Positions 9,027-16,276 of a stretch of 25,899 nucleotides of DNA are shown piece after piece; the stretch's first letter is position 1; the number at the start of each line of letters is the position of its first letter. Made by a program: the position numbers and the translations under genes. The notes under the pieces are model-generated. The model had not been told where the DNA came from. It was given only the letters and a program-made list of their open reading frames with translations, and did no database searches. Source of the stretch: UMGS1696 sp964621755 (GTDB lineage Bacteria; Bacillota; Clostridia; Oscillospirales; CAG-272); NCBI GenBank assembly GCA_964621755.1, contig CAZUPI010000033.1, positions 1 through 25,899 on the forward strand. Reading direction: 5' to 3'.

Positions 9027-9180
9027 GTGGTAAAATGAACAAAGAAAGCATAGCCGACAAGAGCTTGCTTTGGAATAGTGAATAGGATTTCTATTGTGAA
9101 GAAACTAATTCGCAGCATAAGGCTCAAAAACAAAACGCCTCTTTCGGAAAACGCGGTACAATGTGGTGATTTATTTTTAA

Positions 9181-9222
9181 AGAATGTGCCCCTGCCGCAT
9201 TCTCCAAAAAACCGCACATTCT
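9181..9222. repeat. 9-bp inverted repeat next to the HMA promoter
   Basis: AGAATGTGC (9181-9189) and its exact complement GCACATTCT (9214-9222) flank 24 bases and end two bases before the -35 box at 9224. A competing shorter pairing exists between AGAATG (9181) and CATTCT (9198-9203). It could be a weak minus-strand terminator (TTTAAAAAT follows on that strand) or a regulatory site. Confidence 0.4.
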
Positions 9223-9223
9223 A

Positions 9224-9252
9224 TTGACAAAACCCATCGCACGTGATAAAAT
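9224..9252 (+). promoter_or_regulatory. promoter of the HMA protein gene
   Basis: A perfect TTGACA (9224-9229), a 17-base spacer and TAAAAT (9247-9252) with a preceding TG form a strong sigma-A promoter 51 bases upstream of the ATG at 9304. Confidence 0.8.
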
Positions 9253-9264
9253 ATAAAATGACAG

Positions 9265-9278
9265 TTAGCATGCGCTAA
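9265..9278. promoter_or_regulatory. interrupted palindrome at the HMA transcription start, candidate operator
   Basis: TTAGC and GCTAA flank the four bases ATGC, just downstream of the -10 box. The core TAGCATGC is also found in the marR palindrome at 8984-8999. It could bind the neighbouring MarR or a metal-sensing repressor; which one is unknown. Confidence 0.4.
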
Positions 9279-9303
9279 TTGTGGAAAATGGAGGGATTCG
9301 GTT

Positions 9304-9558
9304 ATGGTAAAGATTACGTTGGATGTAGATGGAATGGCGTGTGGAATGTGTGAGGCACACATTAACGATGCCGTCAGACAGGCGTTTGCTGTGAAAAAGG
9401 TTACGTCATCTCACAGTAAAGGGAAGACAGAAATCATTGCGAAGGAGCCGATTGACGAGGAAGAACTGAAAACGGCGATTCAGGCAACCGGATATACGGT
9501 TACCGGCATACACACCGAGCCTTATGAAAAGAAGGGCTTCTCTCTGTTCCGAAAGTGA
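9304..9558 (+). CDS. heavy-metal-associated (HMA) domain protein, CopZ-like
   Basis: The 84-residue protein is a single HMA domain with the metal-binding motif GMACGMC (Cys13 and Cys16) followed by EAHI, and a family-typical GYTVTGI near the end. Such ferredoxin-fold proteins bind Cu(I) or similar soft metals and hand them to P-type ATPases. The last 15 residues (YEKKGFSLFRK end) extend beyond the domain. GGAGGG lies 9 bases before the ATG. It stands alone, with its own promoter and a strong terminator; no copper ATPase or CsoR gene is nearby. The metal and partner are therefore not known. Confidence 0.85.
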   Translation: MVKITLDVDGMACGMCEAHINDAVRQAFAVKKVTSSHSKGKTEIIAKEPIDEEELKTAIQATGYTVTGIHTEPYEKKGFSLFRK

Positions 9559-9574
9559 TACAACGCGAACTTGA

Positions 9575-9632
9575 TGGGGAGACGGCAGGACACTTTTGAA
9601 AAGTATCCTGCCGTCTCCCCATTTTATGTTTT
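9575..9632 (+). terminator. intrinsic terminator of the HMA protein gene
   Basis: A perfect 16-bp stem (9575-9590 with 9606-9621; arms TGGGGAGACGGCAGGA and its complement), extended inside the loop by ACTTTT/AAAAGT, is followed by ATTTTATGTTTT. Confidence 0.92.
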
Positions 9633-9750
9633 ATGGAAAATTTCAGCCGCATCAAAGCAGCTTTTTCAGACGATATAGCTTACAAATCAATATTTTAAAA
9701 GGTAAAAAGTAATAAAAACAGCCTTAAATTTCTCTGCCATATATTACAGT

Positions 9751-9779
9751 TTGACAAAGTATGTCGAATTTGTTAGAAT
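9751..9779 (+). promoter_or_regulatory. promoter of the LysM-CAP gene
   Basis: A perfect TTGACA (9751-9756), a 17-base spacer and TAGAAT (9774-9779) lie 44 bases upstream of the ATG at 9823. Confidence 0.8.
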
Positions 9780-9822
9780 ATATACAGCCGATACAGGCAA
9801 ATAGAGAAAAAGGAGATATTAT

Positions 9823-10431
9823 ATGAAAAAGCTGTTTATGAAATTACTTGCTTCTTTGCTTGTTGTAGGAAGTTTGACTTTCGGGGTATCTGCTGCACAG
9901 ACCGCGCATACGGTCGTCAGCGGGGATACGCTCTGGAAAATTGCAGTCCAATATCAGGTAGGGGTCAGCGAGATCATTGATGCCAATCCGCAGCTTGTCA
10001 ATCCCAACCTGATTTATCCCGGTCAGAGTATTACCGTTCCTACTGTCGACTCAACGGTCCTGTCTTATGAACAGCAGGTAGTGAATCTTGTCAATAAAAT
10101 TCGGGTACAGAATGGCTTAAAGGAACTAAAGTTTGATTGGGAACTCAGCCGTGTGGCACGGTATAAATCACAGGACATGTGTGATAACCGATATTTTTCA
10201 CATACCAGTCCGGTTTACGGCTCCCCGTTTACTATGATCAAAAATTTTGGCATTTCCTATCGAACCGCGGGAGAGAACATTGCAAAAGGATATACGACGC
10301 CCGAAGCCGTGGTCAATGGCTGGATGAACTCAAGCGGGCACCGGGAAAATATTCTGAATGCTGCCTTTACACAGATTGGCGTCGGTTATGTTGCAGACGG
10401 CATGTACTGGACTCAGATGTTTATTGGATAA
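9823..10431 (+). CDS. secreted LysM and CAP (SCP/PR1-like) domain protein, YkwD/SafA type
   Basis: The 202-residue protein starts with a signal peptide (KKLFMKLLASLLVVGSL, cleavage probably after VSAAQ). A LysM domain follows at about 28-74 (HTVVSGDTLWKIA ... LIYPGQSITVP), which binds peptidoglycan glycan chains. The CAP domain occupies about 85-202, with the family marks RYFSHTSP, AGENIAKG, GWMNSSGHRENIL and YWTQMFIG. Bacterial CAP proteins of this design are found in spore coats and on vegetative walls; their activity is poorly understood. AGGAG lies before the ATG. It appears monocistronic. The LysM-CAP order resembles SafA/YkwD-type proteins of spore formers, but a spore role is only inferred. 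Confidence 0.93.
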   Translation: MKKLFMKLLASLLVVGSLTFGVSAAQTAHTVVSGDTLWKIAVQYQVGVSEIIDANPQLVNPNLIYPGQSITVPTVDSTVLSYEQQVVNLVNKIRVQNGLKELKFDWELSRVARYKSQDMCDNRYFSHTSPVYGSPFTMIKNFGISYRTAGENIAKGYTTPEAVVNGWMNSSGHRENILNAAFTQIGVGYVADGMYWTQMFIG

Positions 10432-10610
10432 GCTCTTCAGTATTTCCATCCGTCGGGAAAAACTTATAAGTGGAAAAGACGCCGAAATGGCTCTTCACTG
10501 GCTATAAGGGGCGGCATTTTAAAAATTTTCCAGTCAAGTCCGAACCAAAATAATATTGTAACGACTATACGGGTGAACGTTCAAAAGCATTCCGGAAAGC
10601 AGGGCAAAAT

Positions 10611-12248
10611 ATGACATACGAAGAAATAATTCAATATTATGATTATCTGATGCGACTTGCGTCATCAAAATGCGCTTCACAGGCCGATGCGGAAGACCTT
10701 GTAGGAGACACAATGCTTGCGGCTTTTGCCTATATGCATAAAGGCGGAAGCATCGAGCACCCAAAAACGTGGCTTGCCAATACACTTTACCATAAGCTCA
10801 ATGATAATCTTCGCAAGAAATACCGTTCTCCTATTACAGTATGTTTAAATGAAGGATTCGATATTTCGGAGGAAGATAATGACGATTATCTTGCCTCGGA
10901 AGAAGCATCAAAAGTGCGAAAGGAACTCAATCATCTTGCGTGCATTACACGCGATGTACTGATTCGATTTTACTATGGTAATCAAAGCGTTTCGGACATT
11001 GCAAAAGGATTGGGGATTCCCGAGGGGACGGTGAAAAGCCGTTTGTCCGCCGGTCGCAGTCAGATGAAGAAAGGACTTGAAACTATGGAAACAAGAGAAA
11101 ACTATTTGCCGGGACAACTGTATCTGTCTATAGGTGGCGCAGAGGGAATAAAAGGGGAACCAATGTCGCTTGTGGAGGGAGATTTAATTGCGCAGAACCT
11201 TTTGATTCTTGCATATGAAAAACCGTTAACCATAAGCGATCTTTCCAAAGCAATCGGTATTCCCGCCGCATATATTGAACCCGTTATTAAAAAACTTGTG
11301 GATGGCGAGTTGATGGCACAAACTGACGGGGGCAAAGTTTATTCGGATTTGATTATCACAAAGCCCCAGAATGCACTTAAAAATTATAAGCCTCAACTGG
11401 ACTTTGCTCATAAGCATTTTGATTCAATCTGGAGCATTCTTCGCAGAATGTCAGATGCAATATCAGACCTTACTTACGTACAGGCTATGGGCAAAGAAGA
11501 AAAAACAAAGCTTGGGCGATATGCAATTTTGAAAACATTACAGGATTTTCAGCATTGCTGTGAAGCTCCAAACTGTGAAGTTCCAATGCCCAATTTCCCA
11601 AAACGCAAAGACGGAGGATGGTGGCTTGCACAAGCAGTAGCGTTTGATGCCGGATATAATACAAAAGAGTACCAAGAGGCGCAAGAGTATGCAATACACG
11701 GTGGGCATCGCACATCAGAAGCTCTATCGGTAGGACGAACAAAGCGAATCCGCTTTTATGAATTTGATACTACTTTGTGGGATAGTCCCCACCGTTACGG
11801 TGGCGCATACGAACTGTATTTCAAGTATATTATCCCGTTGCTTTGGCACATATACGATGATATTTCGCTGGAAACTTCGGATATTCCAAACGAATTTATT
11901 TCATATATGCCAACGCTTGAAACGCTCGGTTTAATCGGTTATTCTAATGGTAAACCGTGTGTTAAGATTCCTGTAATGGAAAAGGATGCGTATCAAGAAT
12001 TATGCAGTATGATTCAAACTGCTACGAATGAGATAAAATCTGCAATTGGCAAAGAATTCACCGTTTTCATTGCCTCCATGAAAACAAGGATTCCCAAGCA
12101 TCTGACAACTGTCCCCGAACTATACAGATATTACGATGCAACAAAATATTTTGTTATGGCGATCGTTCGTGAGGCATACCGTAAGGGGTTACATTTGAAG
12201 GACGTCGATTATTGTTGCCCTCCGGTAGTATTAGTTTACGAGGAATAA
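10611..12248 (+). CDS. ECF-type sigma factor with a long C-terminal extension
   Basis: The 545-residue protein begins as an extracytoplasmic-function sigma factor. Region 2 is at about 5-75 (YDYLMRLASSK, DAEDLVGDTMLAAF, PKTWLANTLYHKLND) and region 4 at about 105-155, with the helix-turn-helix QSVSDIAKGLGIPEGTVKSR. Typical ECF factors end near residue 180. Here some 380 residues follow: a predicted winged helix at about 193-245 (PLTISDLSKAIGIPAAYIE) and a helical domain with several Trp/Tyr-rich segments of unknown fold. No anti-sigma gene lies beside it, so the extension may regulate activity in the same chain, as reported for other ECF groups with C-terminal extensions. The ATG follows AGCAGGG. 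The function beyond promoter recognition is unknown. Confidence 0.88.
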   Translation: MTYEEIIQYYDYLMRLASSKCASQADAEDLVGDTMLAAFAYMHKGGSIEHPKTWLANTLYHKLNDNLRKKYRSPITVCLNEGFDISEEDNDDYLASEEASKVRKELNHLACITRDVLIRFYYGNQSVSDIAKGLGIPEGTVKSRLSAGRSQMKKGLETMETRENYLPGQLYLSIGGAEGIKGEPMSLVEGDLIAQNLLILAYEKPLTISDLSKAIGIPAAYIEPVIKKLVDGELMAQTDGGKVYSDLIITKPQNALKNYKPQLDFAHKHFDSIWSILRRMSDAISDLTYVQAMGKEEKTKLGRYAILKTLQDFQHCCEAPNCEVPMPNFPKRKDGGWWLAQAVAFDAGYNTKEYQEAQEYAIHGGHRTSEALSVGRTKRIRFYEFDTTLWDSPHRYGGAYELYFKYIIPLLWHIYDDISLETSDIPNEFISYMPTLETLGLIGYSNGKPCVKIPVMEKDAYQELCSMIQTATNEIKSAIGKEFTVFIASMKTRIPKHLTTVPELYRYYDATKYFVMAIVREAYRKGLHLKDVDYCCPPVVLVYEE

Positions 12249-12265
12249 TTACTAAGCCCAAATAA

Positions 12266-12388
12266 GGTAATGATCGTGCAAGGCATTTGTACGAGAAATT
12301 CGGATTCCGTGTTGTTTCTGAAAAGCCGAAAGCGACCGGTGCACGGCGGTACCCACCGTGCGTTTTTATCAGGGCGAACCCTTTTAAC
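12266..12388 (+). pseudogene. C-terminal remnant of a GNAT acetyltransferase
   Basis: Directly after a stop codon this frame reads NDRARHLYEKFGFRVVSEK, which matches the end of GNAT N-acetyltransferases (the N-x-A-x-x-LYEKxGF motif that closes the acetyl-CoA fold). It has no start codon and none of the earlier GNAT motifs, and it runs to a TAA at 12386-12388. It is interpreted as a leftover after deletion of the gene body. Confidence 0.6.
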
Positions 12389-12389
12389 A

Positions 12390-12429
12390 CAGAAAAACGG
12401 TGCGACCCGAAGGTCGCACCGTTTTTCTG
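12390..12429. terminator. strong 18-bp hairpin, probably a bidirectional terminator
   Basis: A perfect 18-bp stem (12390-12407 with 12412-12429) has a CGAA tetraloop. Its arms end in AAAAA/TTTTT, so the transcript carries a U run within the descending arm in either direction. It follows the GNAT remnant and the sigma factor gene. Confidence 0.85.
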
Positions 12430-12622
12430 CGACAAAATAGTTACATGTCACTATTAAGCCGCGGTAAATATAACCACGAATGTTCTTATTTATCGTGTCG
12501 ATATCAGAGCTTTCTTGTGTAACAGGAGATAGGCTATCGTTCTGCTGCAGTTAGGGGAATTGAACTCACTTTCCTTGCAAAAGACGATGAATCTGTAAAC
12601 TTATTATAACAATCACGCCAGA

Positions 12623-12642
12623 ACCATTGTGAACACGATGGT
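12623..12642. promoter_or_regulatory. imperfect inverted repeat overlapping the -35 of the Cro/CI gene, candidate operator
   Basis: ACCATTGTG and CACGATGGT flank AA, with a single mismatch between the arms, and cover the -35 box at 12627-12632. This would suit autoregulation by the small repressor encoded downstream. The preceding 190 bases (12430-12622) show no gene I can support. Confidence 0.4.
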
Positions 12643-12655
12643 TTTATGGTATAAT
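12627..12655 (+). promoter_or_regulatory. promoter of the Cro/CI-type regulator gene
   Basis: TTGTGA (12627-12632), a 17-base spacer and a perfect TATAAT (12650-12655) lie 44 bases upstream of the ATG at 12700. Confidence 0.75.
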
Positions 12656-12699
12656 GAGATGAAATCATTTGTAATACTGAAATAGCGGAGGTGAACACA

Positions 12700-12915
12700 A
12701 TGGCTATCAGTTATAAAAAACTTTGGAAGCTTCTCATTGACCGTGATATGAAAAAGAAAGACCTTATGGCACTTGCCGGCGTCAGCCAATCTTCAATTAC
12801 CAAAATGGGGCATAATGATGATGTCAATACCGAAGTATTGGTAAGAATCTGTCTGGCGCTTAATTGTGATATTGGCGACATCGCTGAGATCGTCTTGCCG
12901 GATGAAAAGGCGTAA
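12700..12915 (+). CDS. small Cro/CI (XRE, YozG-like) transcriptional regulator
   Basis: The 71-residue product is a single HTH_3-type domain: a helix (YKKLWKLLIDRD), then KKDLMALAGVSQSSITKM as the helix-turn-helix, and a closing ICLALNCDIGDIAEIV helix pair. Stand-alone regulators of this size are common in Clostridia accessory regions and integrative elements. The ATG at 12700 was chosen over the in-frame GTG at 12691 because GGAGG ends 8 bases before it. It has its own promoter and a possible autoregulatory repeat. Its targets are unknown; the adjacent short ORF and phosphotransferase gene may be co-transcribed. Confidence 0.85.
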   Translation: MAISYKKLWKLLIDRDMKKKDLMALAGVSQSSITKMGHNDDVNTEVLVRICLALNCDIGDIAEIVLPDEKA

Positions 12916-13021
12916 GAGCATCGGTATCTCAATCACGAAGGAAATAACCATTGTAATAAGCGGAGAATTTGAAAATGTTAAGGAACAATTCATTGAGGAG
13001 GGCGAAGATAGTGTGCTTTAA
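12902..13021 (+). CDS. 39-residue ORF overlapping the regulator and phosphotransferase genes
   Basis: An open frame begins at an ATG inside the last codons of the Cro/CI gene and ends 11 bases inside the GTG-started phosphotransferase gene. The product is basic at first (MKRRKSIG), then ISITKEITIVISGEFEN and a Glu-rich helix. It has no good ribosome site of its own, but the overlaps would allow translational coupling. I do not recognise it. It may be a real small protein or chance open frame. Confidence 0.3.
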   Translation: MKRRKSIGISITKEITIVISGEFENVKEQFIEEGEDSVL

Positions 13022-13916
13022 CAATTTTGGAAAATACATTGACGAGCATATGACCGGAAAAATTACAATCGGAAAGAGTGGGGCGAGTGTATATGAACTG
13101 GATCATATACATATAGCAAAGCATATCCGGCGTAATTTGATGCAATCTGATGCTGATTGGGATTCGTATCGGCGTGAATCGCAGTTTTATGCGTCTTACA
13201 CATCAGAAAGTTTCCCTTTTTTGCCGAGAGTATATCATTGCCGCCAGACGGATGACGAAATTCAACTCATCATGGAGAAATACTGTCCGATCAACAGATA
13301 TAATCTGGATGACGCTATGCTGGAAAAAGTTTTTGATGTGTTGGCTAAGATTCATGATATGCCGATTCCAACGTTCTTACCTAAAACGGATGCAGGCGCA
13401 TTACGGCTTGAAGAGGATGAAATCAATCAATATTTTAGTGGTTGGTGTGATGTGATTAGAGAGCATGGAGATGTTTTTTCAGAGAATGATCTCATCAAAA
13501 TAGGAGAAAACATAAATGCGATCAATAAGCGGGCATATACTCCAAAGAAAATGTGCTGCCATGGGGATTTTCATTTTGATAACTTATTAGCAGATGGCGA
13601 AGGAAATATAATTATCTGTGACTGGCAAAACGTTAATAGTGGCCATGTATCAGGTGATATATCTTTTTTTCTAAGCAGATTATCTGCTGATGGATTTGAA
13701 ATCAGCAAAGAAAAAGCGATTCAAATGTACTGTCGCTTCTCGACTGCTGACATAACATATGATGAGATTTCAATGCAGATGAGTTTGGCTAATCTTAATA
13801 CTTCGTTTATCCACTGGCACAACTATCTTCCGGGATGTAACGTAGAGAGAGTACGGGGTATTTGGGAAAAAATGGTTGAGGATGCAGAGTATCTTTACAA
13901 TGTGTGTGTCCGCTGA
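13011..13916 (+). CDS. APH-family phosphotransferase (aminoglycoside/choline kinase fold)
   Basis: The product of about 301 residues has the APH (PF01636) layout: an N-terminal lobe with a glycine-containing loop (TIGKSGASVYEL) and a lysine region (HIAKHI), then the catalytic motif CCHGDFHFDNLL and the metal-binding IICDWQNVN. Asp186 and Asn191 (numbered from the GTG) are the catalytic and metal ligands, and Asp204 the DFG-like aspartate. All are present, so the enzyme could be active. Relatives phosphorylate aminoglycosides, macrolides, choline or other small hydroxyl compounds; the substrate here cannot be read. The GTG at 13011 follows GAGGAGGG by 8 bases. An in-frame ATG at 12975 with GGAG nearby is an alternative start. 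Confidence 0.85.
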   Translation: MCFNNFGKYIDEHMTGKITIGKSGASVYELDHIHIAKHIRRNLMQSDADWDSYRRESQFYASYTSESFPFLPRVYHCRQTDDEIQLIMEKYCPINRYNLDDAMLEKVFDVLAKIHDMPIPTFLPKTDAGALRLEEDEINQYFSGWCDVIREHGDVFSENDLIKIGENINAINKRAYTPKKMCCHGDFHFDNLLADGEGNIIICDWQNVNSGHVSGDISFFLSRLSADGFEISKEKAIQMYCRFSTADITYDEISMQMSLANLNTSFIHWHNYLPGCNVERVRGIWEKMVEDAEYLYNVCVR

Positions 13917-13930
13917 TTACATTGTTTTGA

Positions 13931-14122
13931 AAGGACTATGTGCTGGAACATAGCGGCTTGAAAGTCGGCAGCTTGTATATCGCACAGGTGAAACAGAAAT
14001 GCGGCATCATCGAGCGAGAGAATTGCAACAAACTTAAAGCCGAGGAAGCAAGACAGCCCTAATGTCCGCCGGAGAAAGAGGTGGCGATAAGGGAGGCGCT
14101 AGAGTATTTCAAGATGGTATAA
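13931..14122 (+). pseudogene. C-terminal remnant of an RlmD/RumA-like 23S rRNA methyltransferase, with internal stop
   Basis: The frame reads KDYVLEHSGLKVGSLYIAQV, then QKCGIIEREN, and after one in-frame TAA (about two-thirds along) CPPEKEVAIREALEYFKMV before the final TAA at 14120-14122. From memory, this string closely resembles the C-terminal tail found on proteins annotated as 23S rRNA uracil-C5 methyltransferases in Clostridia. The expected residue at the internal stop is Gln, so a single CAA-to-TAA change explains it. The catalytic body is absent, so it is a scrap left by recombination. Confidence 0.6.
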
Positions 14123-14150
14123 CCGTACCCTCTTAGTACAGGAGAGCTTT

Positions 14151-15848
14151 ATGATTCAAATGAAATTTGTAAACAAGGAACCAATCAATAAAGGTTGGTC
14201 ATGTGATCGAAAATACTGTGCCGCAACCGCTGACGGTACAAAATATCTTTTGCGAATCACGCCCGAAGAGAAAAGTGCGAGCCGGGCGAACATGTTCCGT
14301 ATGCAGCAGGAGGTTGCGGCTCTTGATGTGCCAATGTGTAAGCCCGTTGAGTTTGGTGTCTGCGAAGAAGGGGTATATACCGTTCAAACATGGATCGATG
14401 GAGATGATGCGGAAAGTGTGATTCCTGGCCTGTCGCATACGGAGCAGTATGTATATGGTTTGGAAGCGGGACGTATTCTTCGCAAGATCCACTCTATTCC
14501 TGCTCCTGTAACGCAGGAGGATTGGGAAAGCCGTTTCAATTGGAAGATGGACTATAAAATTAAAAAGTACGGTGAGTGTCCCATCAAATATGAGAACGGA
14601 CAGGCATTTATCGACTACATAAATGAGAACCGTCATTTGCTGAAAGGTCGGCCACAGGTTTTCCAGCACGGCGATTATCACATTGGCAACATGATGATAG
14701 ACCGGGACGGGAAATTGCAGATCATCGATTTTGACCGTTATGATTTTGGCGACCCGTGGGAGGAATTTAACCGTATCGTGTGGTGCGCCCAGAAGTCTCC
14801 GCTCTTTGCATCCGGTATGGTAAACGGATACTTTAACGGCGATGTCCCTTCAGAGTTTTGGAAACTGCTTGCCCTTTATATTGCGAGCAACACGCTATCT
14901 TCCGTGTACTGGGCAATTCCGTTCGGGCAGGATGAAGTAAACACCATGCTGAACCAAGCCAAGGAGGTTTTGTCTTGGTACGATAATATGCGCAACCCCA
15001 TACCGACATGGTATTTCAAAGGATATTATCTGCAGTACGTTGACGGGATTCCGTTCAAGCTGAAAAGTGCTTTTGATTTCAGCTTTATGAAAGAGTATGG
15101 AACGGTATTCAAGGTTTACGATGACCAGGATTCCGGAAACATCTGCTTTGGTACTGAAACTGAAAAAGATGGTCAGCGTTATTTCGTCAAGTTTGCCGGC
15201 GCCCCTACCGAGCAGTTTGGCGGCGATGTTGCAGATGCTATCACCAGATTGAAAGCTACGCTCCCCATTTACAGCGATCTGAAGCACAAGAATCTGATTG
15301 AGCTTATTGAAGCTAAAGAAATCGGCGGCGGTTTCGTTATGGTATTCAAATGGGCTGACGGAGATTGCATGGGAAGAATGTATCCCGCGGCACATCGTCG
15401 CTTTATGCAGCTTCCCGTGGGCGACAGACTCGCCGTATTCAGCGATATACTGAGCTTCTTTGAATGTGTTATCTCTCAAAACTACGTTGCCATAGATTTT
15501 TACGACGGCAGTATTATGTATGACTTTGCGAACAGAAAGACAACGATCTGCGATATTGACCTTTTCCGTAAACAGCCTTGCATCAATGACATGGGACGTA
15601 TGTGGGGCAGCTCTCGCTTCCAATCTCCGGAGGAATATCAGCTCGGAGCCGCTATTGACGAAGTTACAAATGTTTATACCCTCGGTGCTACAGCATTTGC
15701 GCTCTTTGGTGAGTATAACCGCACACGAGAAAAATGGCAGCTTAATGGTAATCTCTTTGATGTTGTCGCAAAAGCGACAAGTGCTGAACGAACTGGGAGA
15801 CAGCAATCAATCAGACAGTTCACAGAAGAATGGGAGGCGGCACAATAA
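14151..15848 (+). CDS. two-domain kinase: APH-like phosphotransferase fused to a protein-kinase-like domain
   Basis: The 565-residue protein combines two kinase-like folds. Residues of about 1-285 are an APH-type phosphotransferase, with the catalytic motif HGDYHIGNMM (173-182) and the metal site IIDFDRYDFGDPWEEFNR (191-208), all key residues present. Residues of about 310-560 resemble a Ser/Thr protein kinase: Lys347 in RYFVKFAG (ATP lysine), Asp449 in VAIDFYDGS (catalytic loop, lacking the usual Arg, Lys and Asn), Asp468 in CDIDLF (DFG position) and FQSPEEY (APE-like). The second domain may be a weak kinase or pseudokinase. AGGAG lies before the ATG. Its TAA overlaps the next gene's ATG as TAATG, so the two are coupled. 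The substrates are unknown. Confidence 0.82.
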   Translation: MIQMKFVNKEPINKGWSCDRKYCAATADGTKYLLRITPEEKSASRANMFRMQQEVAALDVPMCKPVEFGVCEEGVYTVQTWIDGDDAESVIPGLSHTEQYVYGLEAGRILRKIHSIPAPVTQEDWESRFNWKMDYKIKKYGECPIKYENGQAFIDYINENRHLLKGRPQVFQHGDYHIGNMMIDRDGKLQIIDFDRYDFGDPWEEFNRIVWCAQKSPLFASGMVNGYFNGDVPSEFWKLLALYIASNTLSSVYWAIPFGQDEVNTMLNQAKEVLSWYDNMRNPIPTWYFKGYYLQYVDGIPFKLKSAFDFSFMKEYGTVFKVYDDQDSGNICFGTETEKDGQRYFVKFAGAPTEQFGGDVADAITRLKATLPIYSDLKHKNLIELIEAKEIGGGFVMVFKWADGDCMGRMYPAAHRRFMQLPVGDRLAVFSDILSFFECVISQNYVAIDFYDGSIMYDFANRKTTICDIDLFRKQPCINDMGRMWGSSRFQSPEEYQLGAAIDEVTNVYTLGATAFALFGEYNRTREKWQLNGNLFDVVAKATSAERTGRQQSIRQFTEEWEAAQ

Positions 15849-16249
15849 TGAAAGCTATCGCATTTTGCGGACTTGCGTGTTGTGTTTGCTCCGAGAACAA
15901 AGGCTGTGTAGGTTGCCAAGACGGAGGCTGTGAAAGCCACGGCTGGTGCAAAAACTATAACTGTTGTAAGGAAAAGGGTTGAACGGCTGTTGGGAATGTT
16001 CGGATTTTCCTTGCATCGGATGTATGCTTGATAACCCCCCATATTCGTGCTTTTGCAGAGTTTGCGAGAAGGTACGGTGTGGACGAGCTTGAAAAATGCC
16101 TCCTTAGAAATAAGGAAATAGGCGTTGTTTATCACTATGAAGGTCAGCTTGTTGGCGACTACGACAAATGCCAGGCCGGGGAAGAAATCATTGAAATGAT
16201 TAAGACCGGTGAATCACAGGCTGACAAACGTGAAGCCAAAATAAAATGA
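15848..16249 (+). pseudogene. DUF3795-like Cys-rich protein gene with two compensating frameshifts
   Basis: The gene starts at an ATG that overlaps the upstream stop (TAATG) and follows GGGAGG. It reads MKAIAFCGLACCVCSENKGC and on through CKNYNCCKEKG to a TGA at 15980-15982. Shifting by one base restores the family reading LNGCWECSDFPCIGCMLDN. At the six-C run 16035-16040 the original frame resumes with HIRAFAEFARRYGVDEL and continues to 16249. Thus one base appears missing in the GAAAAGGG run (about 15971-15978) and one extra in the C run. The repaired protein would be about 134 residues with many Cys, like DUF3795 proteins, probably metal-binding. The losses may be real decay or sequencing error. 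Confidence 0.72.
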
Positions 16250-16276
16250 TGAACTGTCTTTCAGATTGGAGAAAAG

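Noticed and set aside
12545..12585. A GTTCAATTCC-like T-arm on the minus strand suggesting a tRNA or tRNA-derived attachment site
   Set aside because: The flanking bases do not form a T stem, and no anticodon or acceptor arms can be folded around it.
14895..15806. A 303-residue open frame on the minus strand opposite the two-domain kinase
   Set aside because: It is antisense to a gene with clear kinase motifs, and its own translation has no recognisable domain.
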